From Pseudarthrobacter sp. GA104 (lineage in GTDB: Bacteria > Actinomycetota > Actinomycetes > Actinomycetales > Micrococcaceae), in contig NZ_WOWL01000001.1 in NCBI RefSeq assembly GCF_009741265.1, positions 3,224,001 through 3,288,000 on the forward strand: 64,000 nt of DNA, given 5' to 3'. The notes below the pieces were generated by a model. It saw nothing but the letters and a program-made list of their open reading frames with translations, made no database searches and was not told the DNA's origin. This document shows positions 26,122 to 34,271 of the stretch, one piece after another. Both the position numbers and the translations under genes were made by a program. The number at the start of each line of letters is the position of its first letter. Positions within the stretch are counted from its first letter, which is position 1.

Positions 26122-26292
26122 ATGTTGCAGGCTCTGATGTGCAGATTGAACCTCCGCCACGAGTGGCACGTCGAACACACCGAGGACGGCGGCTTGTACA
26201 AACGATGCCTTTGCTGCGGAAAGGATGACGACCGTGGCGGAGGCGGGACCGGCGCTCCCGGCGCCTGGGCGGGGCCGGCGGGAATGGGCTGA
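26122..26292 (+). CDS. Small CxxC protein
   Basis: 56 residues, with GAGGAG directly upstream of the ATG. The N-terminal part CRLNLRHEWHVEHTEDGGLY and the RCLCCGKDD motif resemble short actinobacterial proteins with a single zinc-ribbon-like half-site; the tail is Gly-rich. No signal peptide. It lies nine bases before the next gene, a possible two-gene transcript with the lipoprotein at 26302. Confidence 0.7.
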   Translation: MLQALMCRLNLRHEWHVEHTEDGGLYKRCLCCGKDDDRGGGGTGAPGAWAGPAGMG

Positions 26293-26301
26293 GGGCACTT
26301 C

Positions 26302-27462
26302 ATGGGTCCTCAAATTCGGACGCCGGGTCACGTCGCAGTCGTAGCCGTGGCCGTGGCTGTCCTGATCGGCGCGTGCACGTCCCCCAACCCGGCCGCTTCC
26401 AATCCTGCGCCCCCGGCTGCCCCCACGTCCGAGCTGGAAGCCTTTGCCAGCCGGGCGGTAGGGGCCGGCGCGCCGGCCGTGGTCCTCCATGTGCGGAACG
26501 GCAGCCAGGAGGAAGCGAAGGCCTCCGGGGCCAGGAACCTGAATTCACGGGAGCCGGCCGAGGCAGGGGACAGGCTGTGGATTTCCGGCGCCGGGGCGCC
26601 GATGGTGGCCGTGGCCGTGCTGAAGCTCGTGGAGAAGGGCGCCATCCGCCTGGACGATCCCGTTTCCGACCACCTGCCCGAATTCGGGGCCATCCTGCCG
26701 GGCTGGCAGCGGACCACAATCCGGGAGCTGCTCGGCAGCCGCTCGGGACTCCCGGACTACATTCCGTCCTTGCTCGAATCCCGGACGGTGGAAGAGCTGC
26801 AGGTCAGCGTGCTGACCTTTGAGGAGAGGCTCAGGATCGCGGCAGGAACCCACGCCTCGCCGGGACCGCTGTCCCGGGCGGCATGGTCGGCAACCGACTG
26901 GGAAGTGCTGGCATGGCTGCTGGAACGGGTCCATGGCCGTGTGCTCGCCGATGTCCTCCTGGCGGACGTCTTTAGGCCCGCTGGCATGGCGGACACCCTG
27001 GTGGCAGCTCCGGGACCGCCGCCGGAGCCCATGCTCCACGGCTACGTGCTGGACGGAGGTAACAGGCTGGACTTCACACGCACGGACATCGTAGCGGGAT
27101 CGGGCGATGCCGGGATCATCTCCACCGTTGCAGACCTGAACAGATTCTTCGCCGCCCTTCCGGCAGGACGGCTGGTCAGCATGGAGACGTGGAAGTCAAT
27201 GGTGGAGGGAGACCCATACGATCTGGGTGGACTCCAACAGACGGACGGGATCTGCCCCGGCCAGCGCCACGTTTTTGTGCGCGGCGGGGGAGGGGCATAC
27301 AACGTGCAGTCCATTTCCTCACTGGACGGGCGGCAGCAGGTCTCCGTTGGGATGGCGCTGCCGCCGGCAGAACTGGATGTCTCCACCGTCCCGCCGCTCA
27401 TCACCCGGATGGAGGAGGCTGCCCGCTCTACGGCTGCCAGCATGTGTGCAAGCGCGCAGTAG
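26302..27462 (+). CDS. Beta-lactamase-fold (class C-like) lipoprotein, probably inactive
   Basis: 386 residues. Signal peptide with lipobox LIGAC, then a serine beta-lactamase/PBP4*-type domain recognised from the segment leading to AVLKLVEKGAIRLDDPVSDHL and from TIRELLGSRSGLPDY. The catalytic SxxK region, normally G-S-x-x-K before this helix, reads ISGAGAPM, so both Ser and Lys are missing. The YxN element reads WSA instead. The third motif region reads VRGGGGAYN. Inference: it is a non-enzymatic, ligand-binding or structural relative on the outer face of the membrane. Alternatively the alignment places the nucleophile elsewhere; a structure model would tell. Confidence 0.8.
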   Translation: MGPQIRTPGHVAVVAVAVAVLIGACTSPNPAASNPAPPAAPTSELEAFASRAVGAGAPAVVLHVRNGSQEEAKASGARNLNSREPAEAGDRLWISGAGAPMVAVAVLKLVEKGAIRLDDPVSDHLPEFGAILPGWQRTTIRELLGSRSGLPDYIPSLLESRTVEELQVSVLTFEERLRIAAGTHASPGPLSRAAWSATDWEVLAWLLERVHGRVLADVLLADVFRPAGMADTLVAAPGPPPEPMLHGYVLDGGNRLDFTRTDIVAGSGDAGIISTVADLNRFFAALPAGRLVSMETWKSMVEGDPYDLGGLQQTDGICPGQRHVFVRGGGGAYNVQSISSLDGRQQVSVGMALPPAELDVSTVPPLITRMEEAARSTAASMCASAQ

Positions 27463-27730
27463 GCCAGGCCGGATGCAGGTTTCCCGGTGAAGGGGCACGC
27501 GCGGCGGGTCGCGCTTGGCGGTGCCCCCCTGGCACCGCCAAGCGCTGAGACCCATCGGTTGCCCGACTCAAGGCTGCGATATTACTGGACCCAGTTCCAG
27601 CCGCACCCCCATGCGCCGCTGCCTTTCACTGACTACTGTGGACTCCCATCCTCAAGGGAGGCGGCAGATAGCGTCAAGAACTTCCCAAGACTTCCTCAAA
27701 TTCGGGCCCATCGTCCTGCTGAGGCCGGCG
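27463..27730. other. Intergenic stretch between convergent genes
   Basis: No gene is supported. GGCGGTGCCCCCCTGGCACCGCC at about 27517-27539 can fold into a hairpin (GGCGGTGCC with GGCACCGCC) and may serve as a terminator for the lipoprotein gene. Confidence 0.5.
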
Positions 27731-28399
27731 TCAGGTGACCGACTGCTCTACGGGGAGCCCTGCCGCCTTCCACTCAGGGAAGCCCTCCTCAAGCCTTGCG
27801 GCCGTGCGTCCTTCGTCCGTGAGAATCCGTACGGCCTCGTCCGCAAACAGGCAGTACGGTCCGCGGCAGTAGGCGACCACTTCGCCCCCGCGGGGAACCT
27901 CCCGCAACCGGGACTTGACGTCCGAGAGTGGCACGGAGATCGCACCGGGGATATGTCCGGCGTCGTATTCCGGCTGTGGCCGCACATCCAGCACTACCAC
28001 GTCGCCCTGCCGCAGCCGCAGCAGCAGATCGTCGCGCGTGATGGTGCTCAGGTCGGCGCGGTCGCCGACGTAGGCGCGGACCAGTTCGCCCAGTTCCCCG
28101 GCGTGGGTTTCGGCTGTCTCCCGAAGTGCCCGCCATAGCCGTTCCACGGCCGGGCTGGCGAGCGAGTAGTAGATCCGCGTCCCCGAGCGCCGTGAGGAGG
28201 CGAGGCCGGCCCGCAGCAGGCGCTGCAGGTGCTGGGATGTGTTGGCCATGCTCTGGTGGATCTCTGCGGCGAGCTCTTCAACCGGCCGCTCGCCCTGGGC
28301 GAGGACATCGATGAGCTGGGCCCGCCGGCCATTCCCTATCGCCTTGGCAGCCTCCACGAGGACGTCGTAGAGCGCGTCCTTGTCCTGCTGGTCGCCCAT
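27731..28399 (-). CDS. ArsR-family regulator fused to a rhodanese domain
   Basis: 222 residues. An N-terminal winged helix of ArsR type (residues ~10-100, with MANTSQHLQRLLRAGLASSRR as recognition region) is joined to a C-terminal rhodanese domain (~118-218) with active-site loop YCRGPYC. Such fusions are thought to sense reactive sulphur through the rhodanese cysteine. Two palindromes in the divergent intergenic region are the likely operators. The target is probably the membrane protein at 28486 as well as its own gene. Confidence 0.93.
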   Translation of the reverse strand: MGDQQDKDALYDVLVEAAKAIGNGRRAQLIDVLAQGERPVEELAAEIHQSMANTSQHLQRLLRAGLASSRRSGTRIYYSLASPAVERLWRALRETAETHAGELGELVRAYVGDRADLSTITRDDLLLRLRQGDVVVLDVRPQPEYDAGHIPGAISVPLSDVKSRLREVPRGGEVVAYCRGPYCLFADEAVRILTDEGRTAARLEEGFPEWKAAGLPVEQSVT

Positions 28400-28412
28400 A
28401 TGTGCCTCCTAT

Positions 28413-28428
28413 TCAAGATATCTCTTGA
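28413..28428. promoter_or_regulatory. ArsR-type operator 1
   Basis: Perfect inverted repeat TCAAGA-TATC-TCTTGA, 14 bases upstream of the ArsR-rhodanese start. It shares the TCAAG...CTTGA half-sites with operator 2. Confidence 0.8.
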
Positions 28429-28449
28429 CAAGCCTACCTGCGCGGGTTT

Positions 28450-28475
28450 CTTATTCAAGTATCTACTTGAATAAG
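28450..28475. promoter_or_regulatory. ArsR-type operator 2
   Basis: Perfect inverted repeat with 11-base arms, CTTATTCAAGT-ATCT-ACTTGAATAAG. It is 11 bases upstream of the membrane-protein start and 37 bases from operator 1 (centre to centre about 42). Confidence 0.85.
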
Positions 28476-28485
28476 AGAGGGGGCG

Positions 28486-28986
28486 GTGGCCGTGTCCACC
28501 ATCCAAACGCCACATCAGCAGGAGTCCCGCCTTCGGACAGGAGCGGGCCTCATGACGCTGGCCGGGCTGGCCTTCGTGGGGTACGCCGTGATCTTTTTGA
28601 TAATGAACTTCACGGACGCCTTCCTTGAACTGGGCATCGGACCCGAGCAAGTGGACAAGGGGAAGGCAGAGATCGAGGCGTTCAGCCCGCAGCTGTACCA
28701 CTACATCAGCCATCTGCACATCGCGGTCAGCGGCTTCATTGCGGCAACCGGCCTGGCAGTCGCAGGGCTGTCCTGGTTCGGGGTGCGCCGCGGAGAACGG
28801 TGGGCCTTCGCCACCGCAGTCATCGTCCCTGTCGTTGGACTCGCAGTGGCCCTCCCCGCACATTACCCCTGGGGCCTGGCCACGCTGGGACACCTCGGCC
28901 TGATCTACCTCGCCGTCCTCATTTTCCTCGTGGGGGTCGTGGCGGCCTACACCGGAATGCGGAGCGCCGCGGCTACACACCACTGA
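28486..28986 (+). CDS. Four-span membrane protein under ArsR-rhodanese control
   Basis: 166 residues with four hydrophobic segments (about 25-42, 75-100, 107-128 and 133-155). It has His residues on the membrane-facing loops (LYHYISHLHIAVSG, PAHYPWGL, LGHLGL) that could bind metal or haem. No family recognised. Its start lies next to operator 2 and it diverges from the regulator gene, so it is the presumed effector of the sulphur-sensing response. GTG start at 28486 preceded by GAGGGGGCG; a second GTG two codons in is equally possible. Confidence 0.8.
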   Translation: MAVSTIQTPHQQESRLRTGAGLMTLAGLAFVGYAVIFLIMNFTDAFLELGIGPEQVDKGKAEIEAFSPQLYHYISHLHIAVSGFIAATGLAVAGLSWFGVRRGERWAFATAVIVPVVGLAVALPAHYPWGLATLGHLGLIYLAVLIFLVGVVAAYTGMRSAAATHH

Positions 28987-29002
28987 CGCCGGCCCAAAAG
29001 TG

Positions 29003-29039
29003 AACGTACGACGGCGGCCGCGGGCCGCCGTCGTACGTT
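29003..29039. terminator. Bidirectional hairpin terminator (family copy 3)
   Basis: A 17-bp perfect stem (29003-29019 with 29023-29039), arm AACGTACGACGGCGGCC, loop GCG. It lies between convergent genes and serves both strands. Confidence 0.9.
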
Positions 29040-29062
29040 TCAGTCCCTTTCCACGCGGCGGC

Positions 29063-31075
29063 TCACGCGGTGGCGTGCATTTCCCCGGCCGGCATCCTGT
29101 CCGAACCGGATTCCTCGGCGGCCGGGGCCGGGCGCCGCTCCTGGCCGTTCGTCGTCACGCTTCCGTCCATGGTGCCGGTTGGCATCTCGACGGTTTGGGG
29201 GACGACGCCGGCGGAGGGCATGTCCGCGCCCGTCGCCTCGGTCATGGCCGCAGCACCGGACGAACCCGTGGACTCCTCGGTCAGGAACGGCATGTTTTGC
29301 CACTTGTGCCACAGGGCATTGTCCGTGCCGCGGACGAAGACCTCAAGCCGGCCGTCGGCGTTGCTGCCCACCGTGATGTTGGAGGTGAGGACGCCGCCCA
29401 GGGAGTGCCAGCCGGACCAGCCGCTGTTGGGGGCTGTCTGCCACATGTGCCACAGGGCGTTGTCCGTGCCGCGGACAAACACCTCCAGCCGGCCGCTCGC
29501 ATTCTTGCCTGCGGCAATCTCGGAGGTGAGCAGGCCGCCCAGGGACTGCCAGCCGGACCAGTTGCCGTTGGGGGCCGTCTGCCACATGTGCCACAGGGCG
29601 TTGTCCGTGCCCCGGACGAAGGCTTCCAGGCGGCCGTCGGCGTTGCTGCCCACCGTGATGTTGGAGGTGAGGACGCCGCCCAGGGAGTTCCAGCCGGACC
29701 AGTTGCCGTTGGGGGCTGTCTGCCACAAGTGCCACAGGGCGTTGTCCGTGCCCCGGGCGAACACCTCCAGGCGGCCGTCCTTGTTCTTGCCCACCCCGAT
29801 TTCCGACGTGATCACGCCGCCCAGGGAATGCCAGCCGGACCAGTTGCCGTTCGGAGCCGTCTGCCACCGGTGCCACACGGCGCCGTCGGTTCCGCGGGCG
29901 AAGACCTCCAGGCGGCCATCGGCGTTGCGGCCTGTGGCCGACGGCCCGGTGATCACCCCGCCCAGGGAGTTCCAGCCGGACCAGCCGCTGTTGGGCGCGG
30001 TCTGCCATTTGTGCCACAGGGCGTTGTCCGTGCCCCGGGCGAAGATTTCCAGCCGGCCGTCCAGGTTGCTTGCCGCCGCGATGTCGGTGGTGATGACGCC
30101 GCCCAGGGAGTTCCAGCCGGACCAGCTGCCGTTGGGGGTGTTCTGCCATCTGTGCCACACGGCGCCATCGGTGCCCCGGGCAAAGGCTTCCAGCCGGCCG
30201 TCCTTGTTGTTGGCCACGGAGGCGTCCGTTGTGATGATCCCGCCCAGGGAATCCCACCCGGACCATGCCTGCGGCGCGGCCGGATACAGTGCCCGGAATC
30301 CGTCGAGGTCGTCCTGGGTGAGGGCCCGTTTGGTGAAGTTGGACGCCACGGTGGGGGCCATCACGGCGTTCGCGACGCTGGAGTGGGCCAGCCCCACGAT
30401 ATGGCCAAACTCGTGCAGCGCCACTGTTTCGATATCGAAGGCGTTGGCCGCGGCGCCAACGCTCCACACGTGTTCGCTGTCATCAAAGTGGACCGGCTTG
30501 GGCAGCGTGTTGGTGACCACGCTGCAGCCGGGAGGGAAGTCGGCGTGGGCCAGGACGCCGCCCACCATTGAATGGTCCGGGTCCGCCGCCGGGCGCCATC
30601 CGATGCGGATGTCCGGACTGGAGCCGAGGGCCACCTCGGTGAAGGTCAGTCCGCCCACGGTCTGCCAGGTCTGGATGGCGCGCCGGATGGCGTCGAATTC
30701 GGCGGTGCCCGCGACGTCGTCGGTCCCGGTGTCGAAGGCGTAGGTCAGGGTCCGGTCCGCCCATGCGCACGCAGTGGCGAAGGCGATTTCGCCGGCCCGC
30801 ATGTCCGGAAGCCCGCAGCGCGGCCGCATCATTGCTTCGCGCGTGGCATCGTCGAAGACGCCGGTGACCGGCAGGTGGAAAAACTCCTGGAAATTCCGAA
30901 GCGCCCCTTCGGTGGGATCGTCCAGGACGCCGATTTCCCTGGGGGTGGATTCCCCCAGGTAGCCGAAGCGCTCGAGATACGTTTGCACCTTGCTGAAGCC
31001 CGGCGTTCGCCCACCCGGGGCGGTGTTTTCGACTGCGGCAAGGTACGGTGCCGCAGGGTACAGTTCGTCAGTCAT
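29063..31075 (-). CDS. Matrixin metalloprotease with a seven-repeat lectin-like propeller
   Basis: 670 residues. A short helical pro-region resembling a peptidoglycan-binding fold (~20-83) ends in RPRCGLPD, the cysteine-switch motif of matrix metalloproteases (Cys87). The catalytic domain has the zinc site HEFGHIVGLAH (His221, Glu222, His225, His231) and a Met-turn VMAP. Residues 271-597 are seven repeats of 47 residues starting WSGW-SLGG and containing GRLE-F-RGTD-A-WH-WQ, the pattern of PLL-type seven-bladed lectin propellers. A 70-residue tail follows. No signal peptide is visible, which is odd for a secreted zymogen. Eight bases overlap with the small upstream gene. Inference: a carbohydrate-targeted protease kept latent by Cys87. 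Confidence 0.92.
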   Translation of the reverse strand: MTDELYPAAPYLAAVENTAPGGRTPGFSKVQTYLERFGYLGESTPREIGVLDDPTEGALRNFQEFFHLPVTGVFDDATREAMMRPRCGLPDMRAGEIAFATACAWADRTLTYAFDTGTDDVAGTAEFDAIRRAIQTWQTVGGLTFTEVALGSSPDIRIGWRPAADPDHSMVGGVLAHADFPPGCSVVTNTLPKPVHFDDSEHVWSVGAAANAFDIETVALHEFGHIVGLAHSSVANAVMAPTVASNFTKRALTQDDLDGFRALYPAAPQAWSGWDSLGGIITTDASVANNKDGRLEAFARGTDGAVWHRWQNTPNGSWSGWNSLGGVITTDIAAASNLDGRLEIFARGTDNALWHKWQTAPNSGWSGWNSLGGVITGPSATGRNADGRLEVFARGTDGAVWHRWQTAPNGNWSGWHSLGGVITSEIGVGKNKDGRLEVFARGTDNALWHLWQTAPNGNWSGWNSLGGVLTSNITVGSNADGRLEAFVRGTDNALWHMWQTAPNGNWSGWQSLGGLLTSEIAAGKNASGRLEVFVRGTDNALWHMWQTAPNSGWSGWHSLGGVLTSNITVGSNADGRLEVFVRGTDNALWHKWQNMPFLTEESTGSSGAAAMTEATGADMPSAGVVPQTVEMPTGTMDGSVTTNGQERRPAPAAEESGSDRMPAGEMHATA
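29285..30265 (-). repeat. Seven in-frame 141-base repeats encoding the propeller
   Basis: Seven consecutive 141-base units within the matrixin gene; for example GGACCAGTTGCCGTTGGG and GGACCAGCCGCTGTTGGG recur at unit ends. Units 5 and 7 are the most alike. High identity suggests recent duplication or gene conversion among blades. Confidence 0.9.
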
Positions 31076-31451
31076 TTGGCTCTCCTTGATCGGTTCTGAT
31101 GCTTCGCAGGATCTGCAGCGCGACGTCCCGCTCGGCGTCCGCAGGCAGATGGACGACGGCGGTGGCGCGCCCTGGAATATTCACGGCGGCGGTGCGGATG
31201 CCCTCTTCTTCAAACAGCACGAAGTCCGCGATGTGGTTGCCCAGGGCTTCCCGCCAACGCTCGTAGCCAGGTTTGTTTGCATAGCGGGTGAGCGGGTCGG
31301 CGAACGGGCTTGCGTCGACGGTCAGGCGCATGCCGCCACCCTCCAGGACGGCAGCGCCGCCCTCGATGCCGTGCTCATGTGAGGGTGCAAGCTGGTCCGG
31401 CACGTCCAGCACCAGGCCTGACACTCGGAAGGAATTCCACGGCTGCCCCAT
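31068..31451 (-). CDS. Small protein translationally coupled to the matrixin
   Basis: 127 residues, no signal peptide or membrane segment; a mixed alpha/beta sequence (FRVSGLVLDVP, RLTVDASPF, VVHLPADAERDVALQIL). GAGGA precedes the ATG. Its stop overlaps the matrixin start by eight bases, so the two are made together. I recognise no family. By position it could be an inhibitor, chaperone or export partner of the protease. Confidence 0.75.
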   Translation of the reverse strand: MGQPWNSFRVSGLVLDVPDQLAPSHEHGIEGGAAVLEGGGMRLTVDASPFADPLTRYANKPGYERWREALGNHIADFVLFEEEGIRTAAVNIPGRATAVVHLPADAERDVALQILRSIRTDQGEPND

Positions 31452-31592
31452 AAGACCGTCCTCACATGCGAGGGAACACGGGAACAGTGGACCATTCTCC
31501 GCGTTACTGCACCGTTACTGCCGGGCCGGCTATTGACTGCCGGCGCCGTTCTGGTAACGATGAAGTTCCCGTTGACATTGAGAGGGCCTGTC

Positions 31593-31940
31593 ATGAAATC
31601 CACGAAAGCACTGGGCGCGGCCGGAGCCGCTGCGGCTGCATCAGCACTGCTGCTGCTTGCTGCCGCCGGGCCGGCAGCAGCTGACCACACCCACGTCAAA
31701 GTCGTTGGCAGCGGAGGCTGCGTGGTGATGGCTGAGGGTGCGGGGGAGGAAGCGGTGGACCTTCCCGCTGCCGTCTTCGAGCACAACGTCCACGCCGCCG
31801 ACCTGCCACAAACGGACGGCCGGACCCACCCCCTCCACGTGCTGGTGCACCAGGGCGTTCCCGGAGAAAACAACACGCTCTACGTCCTCGGAAGCGACGC
31901 CGAGAAGGCAGCCTGCGGCGGGGTCTACGTCAACCGGTAA
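31593..31940 (+). CDS. Small secreted protein
   Basis: 115 residues. Signal peptide (KSTKALGAAGAAAAASALLLLAAAGPAAA, cleavage before DHTH). The mature ~85 residues contain two Cys (GGCVVM and KAACGG), which could pair, and several His (DHTHVK, EHNVHAADL, THPLHVLVHQ), a possible metal-binding set. GAGAGGG precedes the ATG at 31593; upstream in-frame ATGs lack a ribosome-binding site. Monocistronic, ended by terminator copy 4. Confidence 0.8.
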   Translation: MKSTKALGAAGAAAAASALLLLAAAGPAAADHTHVKVVGSGGCVVMAEGAGEEAVDLPAAVFEHNVHAADLPQTDGRTHPLHVLVHQGVPGENNTLYVLGSDAEKAACGGVYVNR

Positions 31941-31965
31941 CTGACTGACAGCGGTCCAAAAACTG

Positions 31966-32005
31966 AAGGCGTACGACGGCGGCGCGCACCGCCGTCGTAC
32001 GCCTT
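31966..32005 (+). terminator. Hairpin terminator (family copy 4)
   Basis: A 17-bp perfect stem, arm AAGGCGTACGACGGCGG (31966-31982) with 31989-32005, loop CGCGCA, followed by CTGCG. Same core as the other three family copies. Confidence 0.87.
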
Positions 32006-32078
32006 CTGCGTGGCTGCGTGCAGCCTGCGTCCAGCCTGCACCCAGCGAAGTTATGGAAACGTTATATATGCTGGGTGA

Positions 32079-33317
32079 GTGGTTTTTAGGTCAAGCAGCG
32101 GAAATTTGTCAGCCCCCGAACGTAACGCAGTACCAGGAACAAGCCTCATCGCCGGGCGGAAGCATGCCCTGGACGGGCTCCGGACTGTTGCCGTGGCGGG
32201 GGTGTTTTTCTTCCACGCGGCAACCGCCCTGGTGCCGGGCGGCTCCATTGGCGTGGACGTCTTTTTCACGCTCAGCGGCTTTGTGATCACCCTCCTGATC
32301 ATGAAGGAGCACCTGGCCACCGGCCGGCTGCGGCTGGGCATCTTCTACGCCAAGCGGCTGGCCAGGCTGTGGCCGGCGCTGCTGGCGCTGTGCGGGGTGA
32401 TCGTCGCCGTGGGCCTGGCCTTCCCGGCGTCGAAGTGGGCCGGCCAGGAAGGGTTTGTCCTCCCGGCCGCCGCGTACGTGATGAACCTGGCCCGCTTCGG
32501 GATGTTCGGCGACTCCGTGGCGGGGGAAACCCTTGGCCCCACCTGGACCCTGGCCGTCGAGGAGCAGTTCTACCTGGTGTGGCCGCTCCTGCTGCTGGTG
32601 CTGCTGCGGTTCTGGAAGGTCCGCACGGTCACCTGGATCACCGCCGGCCTGGCCGCGGCGTTCCTGCTGGAACGGTTCGTCCTGGTGCTGCTCGGGGCGC
32701 CGCTGAACCGCCTCTACAACGGGCCGGACACCCGGGCCGACGAGCTGCTGATCGGATGCACCCTGGCGCTCGTGTTCACGGCAGTCACCCCCGGTTCCCG
32801 GTTCCACGCAGCCCTCCGGACGGCGGCGCGCCGGGCCGGACCGGCCGCCGGGCTCATCCTCCTGGCCGCCGTGTTCCTGCTGAAGGAGCCGGACACCCCC
32901 GGCCCCTGGTTCAGCGCCTTCTGGACCGTTGGGCCCGCCGTGCTTTCCCTGCTGGCGGCCGCCCTGATCGGATCACTGGTCCTGCAGCCCGCCGGCTTCG
33001 CCGCCCGAGTCCTCAGCCACCCCTGGCTTGCCGGGCCGGGCCGAGATCTGTCCTACGCCTTCTACCTCTGGCACCTGCCCGTCTACCTGTTGCTGATGCC
33101 GCTGATCCCTTCGCTGTGGCTCCGTGTGCCGCTGGCCGCAGCACTAACCGTCCTGCTGGCCTATGCGTCCCACCGCCTGGTGGAGACGCCCGTCCGCCGC
33201 TGGGCAAACAGAAGGCTGGAGCCCGCCGTCGTCCGCTCATCTCCGGAAGCGGCGCAAAAGTCTGCAGCGGCACCTGACCGCGGGCCCGAACTGGTGTCCG
33301 CAGGCCGCGAATCCTAG
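32079..33317 (+). CDS. Acyltransferase 3-family membrane protein
   Basis: 412 residues. The N-terminal LDGLRTVAVAGVFFFHA motif (catalytic His) and about ten membrane segments are typical of the OafA/acyltransferase 3 family. GSIGVDVFFTLSGFVITLLI and the RLARLWPALLAL segment also match. These enzymes O-acylate surface glycans or antibiotics. The start codon is uncertain: GTG at 32079 is used, but no ribosome-binding site is clear and a TTG around 32106 is possible. The C-terminal 35 residues are cytosolic. Its stop overlaps the convergent GAF gene by four bases. Confidence 0.9.
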   Translation: MVFRSSSGNLSAPERNAVPGTSLIAGRKHALDGLRTVAVAGVFFFHAATALVPGGSIGVDVFFTLSGFVITLLIMKEHLATGRLRLGIFYAKRLARLWPALLALCGVIVAVGLAFPASKWAGQEGFVLPAAAYVMNLARFGMFGDSVAGETLGPTWTLAVEEQFYLVWPLLLLVLLRFWKVRTVTWITAGLAAAFLLERFVLVLLGAPLNRLYNGPDTRADELLIGCTLALVFTAVTPGSRFHAALRTAARRAGPAAGLILLAAVFLLKEPDTPGPWFSAFWTVGPAVLSLLAAALIGSLVLQPAGFAARVLSHPWLAGPGRDLSYAFYLWHLPVYLLLMPLIPSLWLRVPLAAALTVLLAYASHRLVETPVRRWANRRLEPAVVRSSPEAAQKSAAAPDRGPELVSAGRES

Positions 33318-34087
33318 CGGGCGGCGTCAGTGCGGGCGTTGATGTTGTTCTGGACGATGGTGGCCAAGGTGCGGAGCACCTGCTGGTCCGAGGCGCTGAA
33401 CGCCCGGGGGCGGTGGTCAATGACGCACAGCGTTCCGATGTTCCAGCCGCGCGGCCCGTGCAGGGGGTAACCGGCGTAGAAGCGGATGAAGGGTTCCCCG
33501 ACGACTAGCGGATTGGTGGCGAACCGGTCATCGGTGAGGGTGTCGTTGATGATGAGCATCGTGTTCAGCCGCACCGTATGCGTGCAGAGCGCGATCTCCC
33601 GGGGCGTCTCCTGGCGAAGGGGGCCGACCACGGACTTGAGGAACTGGGAATTTTCGGCGATCAGGGACAGTGATGCAGCACCGACGCCAAAATAGTCCCT
33701 GGCGGTTTCCACCACCTGGTCAAAGATGTCCACTGTGCCTGTGTGGAGCAGGTCGGTCTCCCGAAGCGACTGCAGCCGTTCCTCCTCCGCCCGTTCAGGC
33801 GTCAGGAGGAACCTGCCCGCGGCTCCCAGGCCGGCCAGCGCATCCTCGCCGGCACGTCCCCTCCGGTGCTGGCGTCCCTCGCCCTGCGGCTGCGCAGGCA
33901 TGGGCTCCGTGCCGGCACTGTAACCGCGTTCAAATTCGGGCAAGGCCAGTGCGCCGTGAAGGTAGGCATGCAGCTCAAAATCGGAAAAGCGCGGCCCGCC
34001 AAAGTAGGTCGGCCAGATGTCCGCCGGGTCCAGCCCGGCAACAACCATGGCTGCAAGCTCAAGCCGCCGCTCTGACTCGTCGCTCAT
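33314..34087 (-). CDS. GAF-domain protein
   Basis: 257 residues. An N-terminal ~85-residue region with an acidic helix (SDESERRLELAAMVVAGLDP), a linker, and a C-terminal GAF domain (~115-250) in the form often found in sensor kinases and diguanylate cyclases: SLSLIAENSQFLKSVVG, CTHTVRLNTMLIINDTLTDDRF, FYAGYPLHGPRGWNIGTLCVID. No output domain is attached, so it may act as a stand-alone sensor. Confidence 0.88.
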   Translation of the reverse strand: MSDESERRLELAAMVVAGLDPADIWPTYFGGPRFSDFELHAYLHGALALPEFERGYSAGTEPMPAQPQGEGRQHRRGRAGEDALAGLGAAGRFLLTPERAEEERLQSLRETDLLHTGTVDIFDQVVETARDYFGVGAASLSLIAENSQFLKSVVGPLRQETPREIALCTHTVRLNTMLIINDTLTDDRFATNPLVVGEPFIRFYAGYPLHGPRGWNIGTLCVIDHRPRAFSASDQQVLRTLATIVQNNINARTDAAR

Positions 34088-34271
34088 GATGTCCGCCCGG
34101 GCAAGGCATAGGGTGCATCCAGCCCATACGCATGTGCTGATTTACCGGCCATGCTAATCAGTCTACTTACTAATTTCGCCTGCCCCTAACCCGGCGGAGG
34201 GTTATTACGTTTGCGGCCGCAGCAGAGAGCGGTTCGCGCCAAGCCGGGACCTGGCAGCGGCACCTGGGAGG

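Noticed and set aside
29070..30743. Long plus-strand frames opposite the matrixin repeats
   Set aside because: They mirror the 141-base repeats and have no domain other than Pro/Arg/Cys repetition.
32053..32286. A 77-codon plus-strand frame before the acyltransferase
   Set aside because: It overlaps the acyltransferase in another frame and has no domain; only the GTG start of the acyltransferase remains uncertain.
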